A stretch of DNA of 10,263 nucleotides, from contig JAFGKQ010000259.1 in NCBI GenBank assembly GCA_016928495.1, positions 1-10,263 of the forward strand, read 5' to 3'. Both the position numbers and the translations under genes were made by a program. Of the stretch, positions 1 to 5,925 are shown in pieces. The stretch comes from Candidatus Fermentibacterales bacterium (lineage in GTDB: Bacteria; Fermentibacterota; Fermentibacteria; Fermentibacterales; JAFGKQ01). Under the pieces are notes generated by a model. It saw only the letters and a list, made by a program, of their open reading frames with translations. It was not told the DNA's origin and searched no databases. Numbering within the stretch: the stretch's first letter is position 1; each line of letters starts with the position of its first letter.

Positions 1-302
1 AGCTCCGAGAGGGTGATGGTCATGGTGGAGTCGAAGTCCGCGGGCACCACGGAGACCACGAACACCGGGCGGCTGTCGGCCAGCACGAGGCTGTCCCTGT
101 CCAGTATCCTGCCGCGGGGGGCGGGGATAGCGAGCACCCTGAGGTGGTTCCTGGAGGAAAGCCGCTGGTAATAGGGACCCTCGACTACCTGTAGCTGGAA
201 CAGCCTGCCGAGGAGCAGCAGGAGCATGATGCCGAACAGGGCGCAGAGCTTGACCACCGGCCGTGCGGGTGTCCCTGCGGTCCGGCCCGAGCGGGTCTTC
301 AT
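1..302 (-). CDS. mrdA: Penicillin-binding protein 2 (elongation transpeptidase), N-terminal part
   Basis: Partial gene, cut by the left window edge; only about 100 codons are visible. PBP2 is the monofunctional class B transpeptidase that cross-links peptidoglycan during rod elongation, anchored in the inner membrane with its catalytic domain outside. The visible part shows a short basic N-terminus, one membrane segment at about residues 17-34, the juxtamembrane stretch LFQLQVVEGPYY, and the class B PBP signature RGRILDRDSLVLA at residues 63-75. The family usually has a Gly after the second Arg/Asp pair (DRNG or DRDG), where this one has DRDS. The transpeptidase domain lies outside the window. 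The ATG overlaps the mreD stop as ATGA (4-bp overlap), so translational coupling is likely. Its place directly after mreD supports PBP2 over the division PBP3. A rodA gene may follow, but that is not visible. Confidence 0.9.
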   Translation of the reverse strand, partial: MKTRSGRTAGTPARPVVKLCALFGIMLLLLLGRLFQLQVVEGPYYQRLSSRNHLRVLAIPAPRGRILDRDSLVLADSRPVFVVSVVPADFDSTMTITLSE

Positions 303-802
303 GCTCCGGTCTCACTGCCTCGACGTGCCGCGCCGCCGGCCAGAAGGACCCAGATTCCCGCCACGGAGACCGTCAGCAGAGAGCGAGGCAGAACGACGGC
401 CCAGGACCAGTCGAAGAACATGAGGAAGGGCCTGGAGGAGAGCACGAGCGTAAGGAGGTCAGAGACGAGGGAGACGATGCCGATGGTCAGGAAGAAGACC
501 GCGCGGTTCTCGATGCTCAGGGACGACAGCATGGCTCCGCCCGCCTTCATCGCGATCATCAGAGCGAGAGACGAGGACCCCGGCGGGGTCCTCAGAAGCC
601 CGTCGAGCAGGATGCCAGCCCAGAAGGCCCCGTCCACTTCCCAGAACTTGCCGCGGTTGATCATGAGGTAGACCAGGACTATCGAGACCAGGTTCGGAGC
701 CACGAAGACCCTGCCGAGGGTCAGCTCGAGCAGGAACTGCCCGAAGCACGCCGCCGAGAGCGAGATGAGGCCGGACAGGTTCCGGCGGAGGTAACCAGGC
801 AT
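299..802 (-). CDS. mreD: Rod shape-determining protein MreD
   Basis: Small polytopic inner-membrane protein of 167 residues, close to the usual MreD length of about 160-170. MreD works with MreC to link cytoplasmic MreB to the wall synthases. The translation is strongly hydrophobic, with about five membrane segments (roughly residues 10-30, 35-50, 57-72, 101-121 and 137-157). A conserved-looking loop, FWAGILLDGLL, precedes a Pro/Gly turn, as is typical of MreD. MreD sequences are poorly conserved, so the call rests on hydropathy, length and position between mreC and mrdA. The ATG lies 6 bp after the mreC stop. The preceding GGCCGGG is a weak ribosome site, so coupling to mreC translation is probable. 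The stop overlaps the mrdA start. Confidence 0.88.
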   Translation of the reverse strand: MPGYLRRNLSGLISLSAACFGQFLLELTLGRVFVAPNLVSIVLVYLMINRGKFWEVDGAFWAGILLDGLLRTPPGSSSLALMIAMKAGGAMLSSLSIENRAVFFLTIGIVSLVSDLLTLVLSSRPFLMFFDWSWAVVLPRSLLTVSVAGIWVLLAGGAARRGSETGA

Positions 803-808
803 CCCGGC

Positions 809-1573
809 CTATCGTTCCGCCGGCAGAAGGAGGAGCACCTCGGTGACGCGAGACAGATCTGCCGCGGGCCGCACCTCCAGGCTCAGGGCGAGCCCTCCCT
901 CTCCTCCGCTTACCCCCGTTACCTCACCAACGAGAAGGCCATCGGGGTAGTTGCCTCCGTACCTGCTGGTGACGACTCTGTCCCCGATCGAGACCTGCTC
1001 GGAGATATCGACGTTAACGAGCTCCAGACCACCGGAGCGTCTTCTCCTGAGAATGCCCACCGCTCCGGATGGGTAGGTCATGCAACTGACCTGCACCACG
1101 GGGGACGACAGAGTCAGGACCTCGCACTGGGACTCCATGCAGGAAGAGACTATGCCCAGCAGACCCTCGGGGGAGACACACACCGAGTTCACCACTACGC
1201 CGTCCCTGCTGCCCCTGTCTATGACGAGGTTCCCGCTGACCAGACCCTCGGTCCTGTAGAGGACGGAGCCGGCGAGAGCCCGTAGTTCGCTCGTCCTGGT
1301 CATCCCCAGCAGGCTCCGGTACCTCTCGGACTTCAGCGCGTCCTCTCGCAGCATGGCGTTCTCGAGCATGAGCTCCGCCAGCATCTCCCGCATCTCCGTC
1401 TCCTGCTCGATGCCTCCGGTACCGTAGAGGAGGTCCGCCAGCCTCGCTCCGAGCCAGCTGAAAAGCCCGCCCGTGAGGATGGACCCGAAGAGCAGCAGCA
1501 GAAGCGAGACCAGCGCGTACCAGAGGAATCTCCTCCCGCTGTGCTTTCCCTGCTGAAGGGGATCTCTGGCCAT
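809..1573 (-). CDS. mreC: Rod shape-determining protein MreC
   Basis: Membrane-anchored periplasmic scaffold protein of the elongasome, 254 residues, at the short end of the family. Seen in the sequence: a basic cytoplasmic N-terminus, one membrane helix at about residues 17-36, and a heptad-like coiled coil at about 55-88 (EMLAELMLENAMLREDALK). The paired beta-barrel domains then follow, with family landmarks NLVIDRGSRDGV (115-126), EGLLGIV (136-142), VSIGDRVVTSRYGG (195-208) and a closing EVRPAADLSRVTEV. There is no long Pro-rich C-terminal tail of the kind some MreC proteins carry. The ATG is 13 bp after the mreB stop; a TGAGGA element overlapping that stop, about 10 bases upstream, can serve as ribosome site. 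Order and spacing place it firmly in the mreB-mreC-mreD-mrdA operon. Confidence 0.95.
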   Translation of the reverse strand: MARDPLQQGKHSGRRFLWYALVSLLLLLFGSILTGGLFSWLGARLADLLYGTGGIEQETEMREMLAELMLENAMLREDALKSERYRSLLGMTRTSELRALAGSVLYRTEGLVSGNLVIDRGSRDGVVVNSVCVSPEGLLGIVSSCMESQCEVLTLSSPVVQVSCMTYPSGAVGILRRRRSGGLELVNVDISEQVSIGDRVVTSRYGGNYPDGLLVGEVTGVSGGEGGLALSLEVRPAADLSRVTEVLLLLPAER

Positions 1574-1586
1574 CAGAGCTCAATCC

Positions 1587-2621
1587 TCAGGAAACGAGCA
1601 GATTACGGCAGGCCTGCAGGTTCTCGAGAATGACGCCTGCACCTAGCACCGTGCAGGCCATAGGGTTATCCGCTACTCTGATCGGCAGTCCGGTCTCGCT
1701 CATCAGCAGCTCGTCCAGGCCTCGAAGAAGCGCTCCGCCACCGGTCAACACGATGCCGCGGTCCACGATGTCGCTGGCGAGCTCCGGCGGGGTCTTCTCG
1801 AGACCGTGCCGCACTGCTTCGATGATCGCTGCAATCGGCTCCTTCAGCGCCTCGAGGATGTCCAGAGACCGGATCCTGTAGGTCTTCGGGATGCCGTTGA
1901 CGAAATCCAGGCCGCTGACCTCCATCGTCGCGTCATAGGTGTCCGTTACGGTGCCCACCCTGATCTTGACCCTCTCCGCCGAGCTCTCTCCGACAAGAAG
2001 GCTGAAGCGCTTCTTCAGATAGCCGGCGATAGCCTCGTCCATCTCGTCCCCGCCGACCCTGATCGAGTTGTTGGATGATATTCCGGACAGCGATATCACA
2101 GCGATCTCGGTGGTGCCGCCCCCGATGTCCACCAGCATCTTGCCCGTAGCGGTCTCCACGGGGAGACCAACGCCCATCGCAGCGGCAAGCGGCTCCGGGA
2201 CCAGGAGAACCTCCCTGGCGCCGGCACGCTCCAGAGCGCTCCTGACTGCGCTGACCTCGACCTCCGTAATGCCGCTGGGCACGCAGACCAGCACCTTCGG
2301 CCTCATGGTGAACCTCTTCCTGAGCGCCTGCTCGAAGAAGAGCCTCAGCATGGCCTCCGTGGCCGTTGCGTTGGTTATCACCCCGTCTTTGAGGGGCCTT
2401 ACCGCGCTGAGGGCGCTCCCTGTCCTGCCGACCATGGCCTTGGCTTCCCGGCCTGCCGCCACCGCTACTCCGGAGCCAGTTTCGACCGCCACGACGCTGG
2501 GCTCCTCCAGAACCAGCCCTTCCCCCTGCACGTAAACAGAGGTGTTCGCCGTCCCCAGGTCGATCGCCATCGAAGTGGACAGAAAGGACCCGAACAGCCC
2601 GGGTATCCTCAGTCTCGGCAT
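1587..2621 (-). CDS. mreB: Rod shape-determining protein MreB (bacterial actin)
   Basis: Actin-like ATPase of 344 residues, the normal MreB length, forming membrane-bound filaments that direct wall elongation. Motifs visible: phosphate 1 AIDLGTANT (19-27), VPEPLAAAMGVG (141-152), phosphate 2 LVDIGGGTTEIAV (163-175), RVGGDEMDEAI (188-198), SSAERVKIRVG (213-223), and adenosine motif VLTGGGALLRGL (291-302). The N-terminus MPRLRIPGLFGSFL is amphipathic and could be the membrane-insertion element. I chose the ATG at 2621 because a strong AGGGGAGG lies 5 bases upstream and the length then fits. The same frame stays open to an ATG at 2702, but that adds 27 residues with no family counterpart. First gene of the operon; the AT-rich leader upstream probably carries its promoter. 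Confidence 0.97.
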   Translation of the reverse strand: MPRLRIPGLFGSFLSTSMAIDLGTANTSVYVQGEGLVLEEPSVVAVETGSGVAVAAGREAKAMVGRTGSALSAVRPLKDGVITNATATEAMLRLFFEQALRKRFTMRPKVLVCVPSGITEVEVSAVRSALERAGAREVLLVPEPLAAAMGVGLPVETATGKMLVDIGGGTTEIAVISLSGISSNNSIRVGGDEMDEAIAGYLKKRFSLLVGESSAERVKIRVGTVTDTYDATMEVSGLDFVNGIPKTYRIRSLDILEALKEPIAAIIEAVRHGLEKTPPELASDIVDRGIVLTGGGALLRGLDELLMSETGLPIRVADNPMACTVLGAGVILENLQACRNLLVS

Positions 2622-2626
2622 TTGAC

Positions 2627-2634
2627 CCTCCCCT
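2627..2634 (-). promoter_or_regulatory. Strong Shine-Dalgarno of mreB
   Basis: AGGGGAGG on the minus strand, 5 bases before the ATG at 2621. It settles the mreB start against the in-frame ATG at 2702. Confidence 0.8.
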
Positions 2635-2648
2635 GCACCCGATGAGTA

Positions 2649-2684
2649 CCGTTGAATAGTAAACAACCACATGCCCGTCAACGG
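2649..2684. repeat. 7-bp inverted repeat in the mreB leader
   Basis: CCGTTGA at 2649-2655 is matched exactly by its reverse complement TCAACGG at 2678-2684, with 22 bases between. It lies 28-63 bases upstream of the mreB ATG, and its upstream arm (on the minus strand) overlaps the TTGACG hexamer. It could be a dimer-binding operator or the stem of an RNA hairpin, or it could be chance. Confidence 0.4.
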
Positions 2685-2794
2685 CACACCGGGACCTCGC
2701 ACGAGATGGGAGGTTGCTATCTTAAGTTGCTTTACTATATGTTATTATGTGGATCGATGCCGCGCTAGCATCAGGTGTGGCGTTAACAGGACCT

Positions 2795-3622
2795 TCAGCG
2801 GACCGGGATCTCCCAGGAGGGTGCCCAGGACGATACGCAGCCAAGAGTGTCGATCTCGACGGGCACTGTGATGCTCCAGAGCTCCGGCCAGTCATCGGCA
2901 GGAGAGTTAACAGTCACGACCTCGATCTCGACCACGGTGCTCTGGCTCTCGAACCGCCAGCCCCCGGGCCAGGACTGGTACTCGTCGCCCGGCGTAGAGA
3001 GGAAGATGAGGGCCTGCCCTCCGGGCCAGGACCAGCTCCCCGGGAAGAGCTCGCCGGGCTTCAGCTCGATCCTCAGCGGGTCGCCGGCCGGGACGGGGCC
3101 CGAGCGGCGCCCGGATGGCCGCAGCTCCCAGGTCACGCTTCCCCGCGCCGTGTCCGTCAGCGCGCCGGCCATGAGCACCCATGGCTCCGGATCGACCGGC
3201 AACCCCGTCCGCGCGGCGCAGAGGCAGTCGTGAGTCGTCAGGATCGCCTCTCCGACCGGGCACCCTCCCGGGCAGAACCATGCAGTCTCCTCCCCCGGGA
3301 AGTAGGCGGTCATGCCCGAGGTGTCTGCGAAGCAGCTCAGCACTGGCTTTCCGTCGGGGCCGTACAGGTCTCCCCTCAGCCGTGTGCCGGCCCGGTCGCC
3401 CCACAGGGCGAACCTCCCCCTGGTCCTGACTTCCGGGCCGGAGAAACGGGCGGTCCCGGTCATCTGGAAGACGGACAGCCGCTCCCAGCCGAGTGACGCC
3501 CGGGCGCAGTAGCTCGATGCCAGTGAGAGCAGGGAGTCAACGCTGAGCACGGGGCCGCAGCTACAGAGGAGGAACGTGATCAGGACGAGTAGGAGCAGTG
3601 CAGGCGATAACGCGCTCGACAA
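2795..3622 (-). CDS. Cys-rich lipoprotein, possibly LolA/LolB-like fold
   Basis: Predicted exported lipoprotein. From a TTG start at 3622 it has 275 residues: a hydrophobic signal (about 6-19), then lipobox L-C-S-C with the lipidated Cys at 22. Residues about 46-115 (MTGTARFSGP, GRFALWGDRAG, RLRGDLYGPDGKPVL, MTAYFPGEETAWF) resemble the beta-sheet repeats of LolB/DUF4292-type proteins, which bind lipid or lipoprotein acyl chains. That is a fold-level inference, not a firm family hit. Seven further Cys (39, 97, 117, 121, 133, 135, 262), including CPGGC and CLC, suggest disulfides. The start is uncertain because no ATG or GTG lies between the preceding gene and the signal peptide. The TTG gives an ideal signal length but lacks a ribosome site and N-terminal charge. 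A CTG at 3688 would overlap the preceding stop as CTGA and add RGSRVR before the hydrophobic core. Third gene after the PHP and TPR-like genes. Confidence 0.7.
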   Translation of the reverse strand: MSSALSPALLLLVLITFLLCSCGPVLSVDSLLSLASSYCARASLGWERLSVFQMTGTARFSGPEVRTRGRFALWGDRAGTRLRGDLYGPDGKPVLSCFADTSGMTAYFPGEETAWFCPGGCPVGEAILTTHDCLCAARTGLPVDPEPWVLMAGALTDTARGSVTWELRPSGRRSGPVPAGDPLRIELKPGELFPGSWSWPGGQALIFLSTPGDEYQSWPGGWRFESQSTVVEIEVVTVNSPADDWPELWSITVPVEIDTLGCVSSWAPSWEIPVR

Positions 3623-3684
3623 CCGGACCCGTGATCCGCGGGCCGGAGGGTCGTCAGAAGGGCGGCTGCTGTGAGTCAGGGGGC

Positions 3685-3891
3685 TCAGCCGGAGAGGCCG
3701 TACTTCTTCTCGAGCTTCTCGAGCCGCTTCTGGTTCTCGAGCTCGAGGGAGTACTTCTTCTTCCGGGCGAGAAGGACAGCGTTGTCGGGGACCTTCTTCA
3801 GAAGAGACTCCAGCATCTTGAGTGCCTTCTCCCTCTCCCCCGACTTGGCGGCGGAGTCGATCCTGGCTACGAGCTCCTTCAGCTTGGCCAT
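3685..3891 (-). CDS. Small TPR-like helical protein
   Basis: Small cytoplasmic protein of 68 residues with no signal or membrane segment. Residues 1-40 read as a single helix-turn-helix of the tetratricopeptide type (AAKSGEREKALKMLESLL then KVPDNAVLLARKK). A basic, heptad-like helix follows to the end (LELENQKRLEKLEKK). A lone TPR unit usually packs on a partner or self-associates, so an adaptor role is possible, but no function can be assigned. I chose the ATG at 3891 because GAGGGAGG ends 4-5 bases upstream; the frame stays open further upstream, but there it only shadows the PHP gene. Its first 13 bases overlap the end of the PHP gene, implying coupled translation. Codon use matches its neighbours. 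Confidence 0.75.
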   Translation of the reverse strand: MAKLKELVARIDSAAKSGEREKALKMLESLLKKVPDNAVLLARKKKYSLELENQKRLEKLEKKYGLSG

Positions 3892-4856
3892 CCGTCCTCC
3901 CTCGCGGGGCGCTCGCCCGCATGCTCCGAGCAGTGCTCGGCCGTTGTCGTGCCATGCGACTCCCGGCGGAACGGACCCAGCCCGCACTCCGTCAGGAACC
4001 TCCCGACGCTCTCCGCGTTCACGGCGAAACCCCCGGTTTCGCCGGAGAGAGCCGAGGAGTCGTCCGGGAACCCATGGAAGTCTGAACCTCCGGTGACCAT
4101 CAGGTCAAGGTCTCTCGCGGTTTCCAGTAGAAGATCGATCCTGGCCCGGCCGTGCCTGGGGTAGTAGACCTCGATTCCTCTCACGCCGGCCCCTGACACG
4201 CTGCCGATCAGCGAAGCCAGCTCGTGGTCCTCCAGAGGCATGAGGCCGGGGTGGGCGAGGACGGGGATCCCGGAGTTGGCTCCGATGACCTCGAGGGCCT
4301 CGAGGATGCCAAGCCTGTCCCTGTCGACATAGGCCGGCCTGCCCCTGGCAAGGAAGCGGTCGAATGCCTCTCTGGTGGACCTGACGTATCCCCTCCTCAC
4401 CATGGCCTCGGCTATGTGCGGCCTGCCGAGCACGCCGCCGCCGGAGATCTCCTCTACCTCACGTGTCTCCAGCGGCATGCCCATGCGGGACAGCAGCCGG
4501 AGAATGCCCGGGTTGCGCTCGGCCCTGCCTCTCCTGACTCGCTCGAGGGCCTCGTGAAAGGGGTTGGCCGGATCGAGGAGATCGGATGGGGAAGACCCGG
4601 GGAAATAGCCGAGGAGATGAGCGGAGCCGTCTGCGATGGGCCCCAGCTCCACGCTCAGCTCCACCGCAGGCAGGAGGGAAAGGCCCGCCTCGCGGGACGC
4701 GGCCATTGCCTCCGGCAGCCCGCCGACCGTATCATGATCGGCGATGGCCAGTACGACGAAGTCAGCCTCGACAGCTCTGGTCACCAGCTCGGACGGTGTC
4801 AGGCGCCCGTCCGATGCCGTGCTGTGAACGTGAAGATCGAGTCTTGCCATGACCAT
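3879..4856 (-). CDS. PHP-domain phosphoesterase, RNase AM / TrpH (YciV) type
   Basis: Metal-dependent phosphoesterase of 325 residues. All PHP motifs are visible: HVHSTASDG (9-17), ADHD (39-42), the Glu of VELS (65-68), AHLLGY (79-84), GRPHIAEAMV (144-153), LAHPG (200-204) and GGSDFHG (256-262), so the metal-binding His and Asp set looks intact. The inserted GRPHIAEAMV module and the later GIEVYYP stretch are typical of the TrpH/YciV branch. In that branch, E. coli RNase AM is a 5'-3' exoribonuclease that trims rRNA 5' ends and also acts on short oligonucleotides, and a Chromobacterium relative is a 3',5'-nucleoside bisphosphate phosphatase. Exact substrate here unknown. The start at ATG 4856 is supported by GGAGG 5 bases upstream (4866-4862); a second ATG two codons later is less well spaced. 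The C-terminal tail beyond about residue 295 is poorly conserved and overlaps the next gene. The start abuts or overlaps the divergent nucleotidyltransferase gene. Confidence 0.9.
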   Translation of the reverse strand: MVMARLDLHVHSTASDGRLTPSELVTRAVEADFVVLAIADHDTVGGLPEAMAASREAGLSLLPAVELSVELGPIADGSAHLLGYFPGSSPSDLLDPANPFHEALERVRRGRAERNPGILRLLSRMGMPLETREVEEISGGGVLGRPHIAEAMVRRGYVRSTREAFDRFLARGRPAYVDRDRLGILEALEVIGANSGIPVLAHPGLMPLEDHELASLIGSVSGAGVRGIEVYYPRHGRARIDLLLETARDLDLMVTGGSDFHGFPDDSSALSGETGGFAVNAESVGRFLTECGLGPFRRESHGTTTAEHCSEHAGERPAREDGWPS

Positions 4857-4875
4857 TGATGCCTCCAGATCGGTG

Positions 4876-4905
4876 AATATGCCCCCTGAGAGACGCGCCA
4901 GGCAA
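4876..4905 (-). promoter_or_regulatory. Possible promoter of the PHP gene
   Basis: On the minus strand TTGCCT (4905-4900) and CATATT (4881-4876) are separated by 18 bases, each matching the sigma-70-type consensus at 4 of 6 positions, and lie just upstream of the PHP ribosome site. This would give a leader of only about 10-15 bases. The site falls inside the N-terminus of the opposing gene if that gene starts at 4849-4879. Weak evidence. Confidence 0.25.
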
Positions 4906-5919
4906 CGAACCGGATCGGGCGGGGTGCCCGACGAGCACACGGCAGCCGTCTGCGGCTGGCTGGGAGCTGAGCGGGGGCTGCCCTTCGAGGACCGCTCGAT
5001 TCCCCGCGAGCACGATGCATATCCACTCGTCTGTTCGGAGCTCGGTGAGCCGCGCTCCAGGCTTCTCCTGGCTGCCCGGTGGCTGAGACTGCAGGAGGAG
5101 CTTCTTCCGTGTCTGGAGCGTCTGGAGCGCGACGGAGCAGGCTGCGCCTGGGCATACAAGGGAGTGGACTACGCCATGAGGCTCTATCCGTCTCCATCGG
5201 TCAGGCCCATGTCGGATGCCGACCTGCTGCTCGCGCCGGAAGCCCTGTCCCGTCTCGACAGCATCCTGCAGTCGGATGGCTGGTCCTGTTTCTCTCCGGG
5301 CTGGTCGATGGTGACATCGAAGCTCGTGGCAGAGGTGAAGTACCTGAAGCGGGGACTGCTGCTGGAGCTCCACGCTCATCCCCTGTACTACCCATTCCTG
5401 CTCCCGGGGAGGCCGCCGCAACCGGAGGAGATGGAGACCGGACTCGTGCGGCTGGCCCCCGGCCTCCTGGCAATGGGCCTTCCCTGCGCTCTGGTCCTCC
5501 AGCTCCTGCAGATGTCGCTCAGTCCCTGCCCCAGACAGATCTGGTGGGTAGACGTCAACCTGCTCCTGCGGAGCATGAACGCCGCAGGGGCGGCACGGAC
5601 GGGCTGGAAGGAGTTCTGCCGCATGGCCAGGAGAACCGGGGTCCCCGGTCTGCTGGCCGGGGTACTGGGCGTTGCGTCAGGGCTTCCGTTCAGCATGGTG
5701 CCCGATCGGGTCATCCGCACGCTCGACGAGGACCCCCATGACCGCTCGGACTTGCTGAGGCCCCTCCTGAAGGGAAGGCGGGGAGCCGCCACCCTGCTGG
5801 CGCTACGGATGGTCAGAGACTGGCGCCTTCTACCCTTCGCCGTGGCCAGCGCCTATCGTATCGCGGTGGGCAGGCGCCCTCAGATCCCCGCAGGAGCGCC
5901 CGGCGCGTTCGGAAAGTGA
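4879..5919 (+). CDS. Nucleotidyltransferase-fold protein (PF14907 type)
   Basis: Cytoplasmic protein of about 346 residues that resembles the uncharacterised nucleotidyltransferase family NTP_transf_5. Numbered from 4879, the pol-beta-like core shows YKG (93-95), the stretch YPSPSVRPMSDADLLL (103-118) with the metal-binding pair D113-x-D115, and LELHAHPL (162-169), matching the family's ELH/DLH third-acid motif. The C-terminal half (IWWVDVNLLLRS, then a helical region) also follows the family plan. Members occur near peptide, polysaccharide and lasso-peptide genes; what they transfer, and to what, is mostly unknown. No substrate is implied here. The start is uncertain: ATG 4849 would overlap the PHP gene by 8 bp, and GTG 4873, ATG 4879 and GTG 4924 are all in frame with no convincing ribosome site. 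The HD gene follows after 6 bp, so the two are probably co-transcribed. Confidence 0.72.
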   Translation: MPPERRARQRTGSGGVPDEHTAAVCGWLGAERGLPFEDRSIPREHDAYPLVCSELGEPRSRLLLAARWLRLQEELLPCLERLERDGAGCAWAYKGVDYAMRLYPSPSVRPMSDADLLLAPEALSRLDSILQSDGWSCFSPGWSMVTSKLVAEVKYLKRGLLLELHAHPLYYPFLLPGRPPQPEEMETGLVRLAPGLLAMGLPCALVLQLLQMSLSPCPRQIWWVDVNLLLRSMNAAGAARTGWKEFCRMARRTGVPGLLAGVLGVASGLPFSMVPDRVIRTLDEDPHDRSDLLRPLLKGRRGAATLLALRMVRDWRLLPFAVASAYRIAVGRRPQIPAGAPGAFGK

Positions 5920-5925
5920 CGGAAG

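Larger units (their letters stand above)
2622..2794 (-). promoter_or_regulatory. Leader and probable promoter region of the mre operon
   Basis: This 173-bp non-coding gap separates the lipoprotein stop from mreB and contains the most AT-rich patch of an otherwise GC-rich window (about 2710-2755). On the minus strand a TATAGT hexamer (2739-2734) resembles a -10 box, but no good -35 lies 16-18 bases upstream. A TTGACG at 2681-2676 resembles a -35 box, with TACTAT at 2661-2656 only 14 bases further on, a poor spacing. I therefore call a promoter region, not a defined promoter. No terminator with a U-run is seen after the lipoprotein gene, so read-through into mreB is possible. Confidence 0.45.

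Noticed and set aside
263-1285. Long plus-strand open frame of 340 codons opposite mreD and mreC
   Set aside because: Its translation is rich in Arg, Gly, Glu and Pro with no domain logic, and it lies opposite two well-conserved genes. GC-rich codon bias opens such antisense frames routinely.
2622-2702. Longer mreB from the ATG at 2702
   Set aside because: The extra 27 residues have no counterpart in MreB and no ribosome site; AGGGGAGG before 2621 settles the start.
2756-2772. Hairpin GATGC-7-GCATC as a terminator after the lipoprotein gene
   Set aside because: Only five base pairs and no following U-run on the minus strand.
2747-3496. Plus-strand open frame of 249 codons opposite the lipoprotein gene
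   Set aside because: Charge- and Pro-rich composition with no recognisable motif. The opposite strand encodes a signal peptide, lipobox and structured beta repeats.
4762-5421. Minus-strand open frame of 219 codons opposite the nucleotidyltransferase
   Set aside because: Antisense to the conserved KG/DxD/ELH region and overlapping the start of the PHP gene; no family features.
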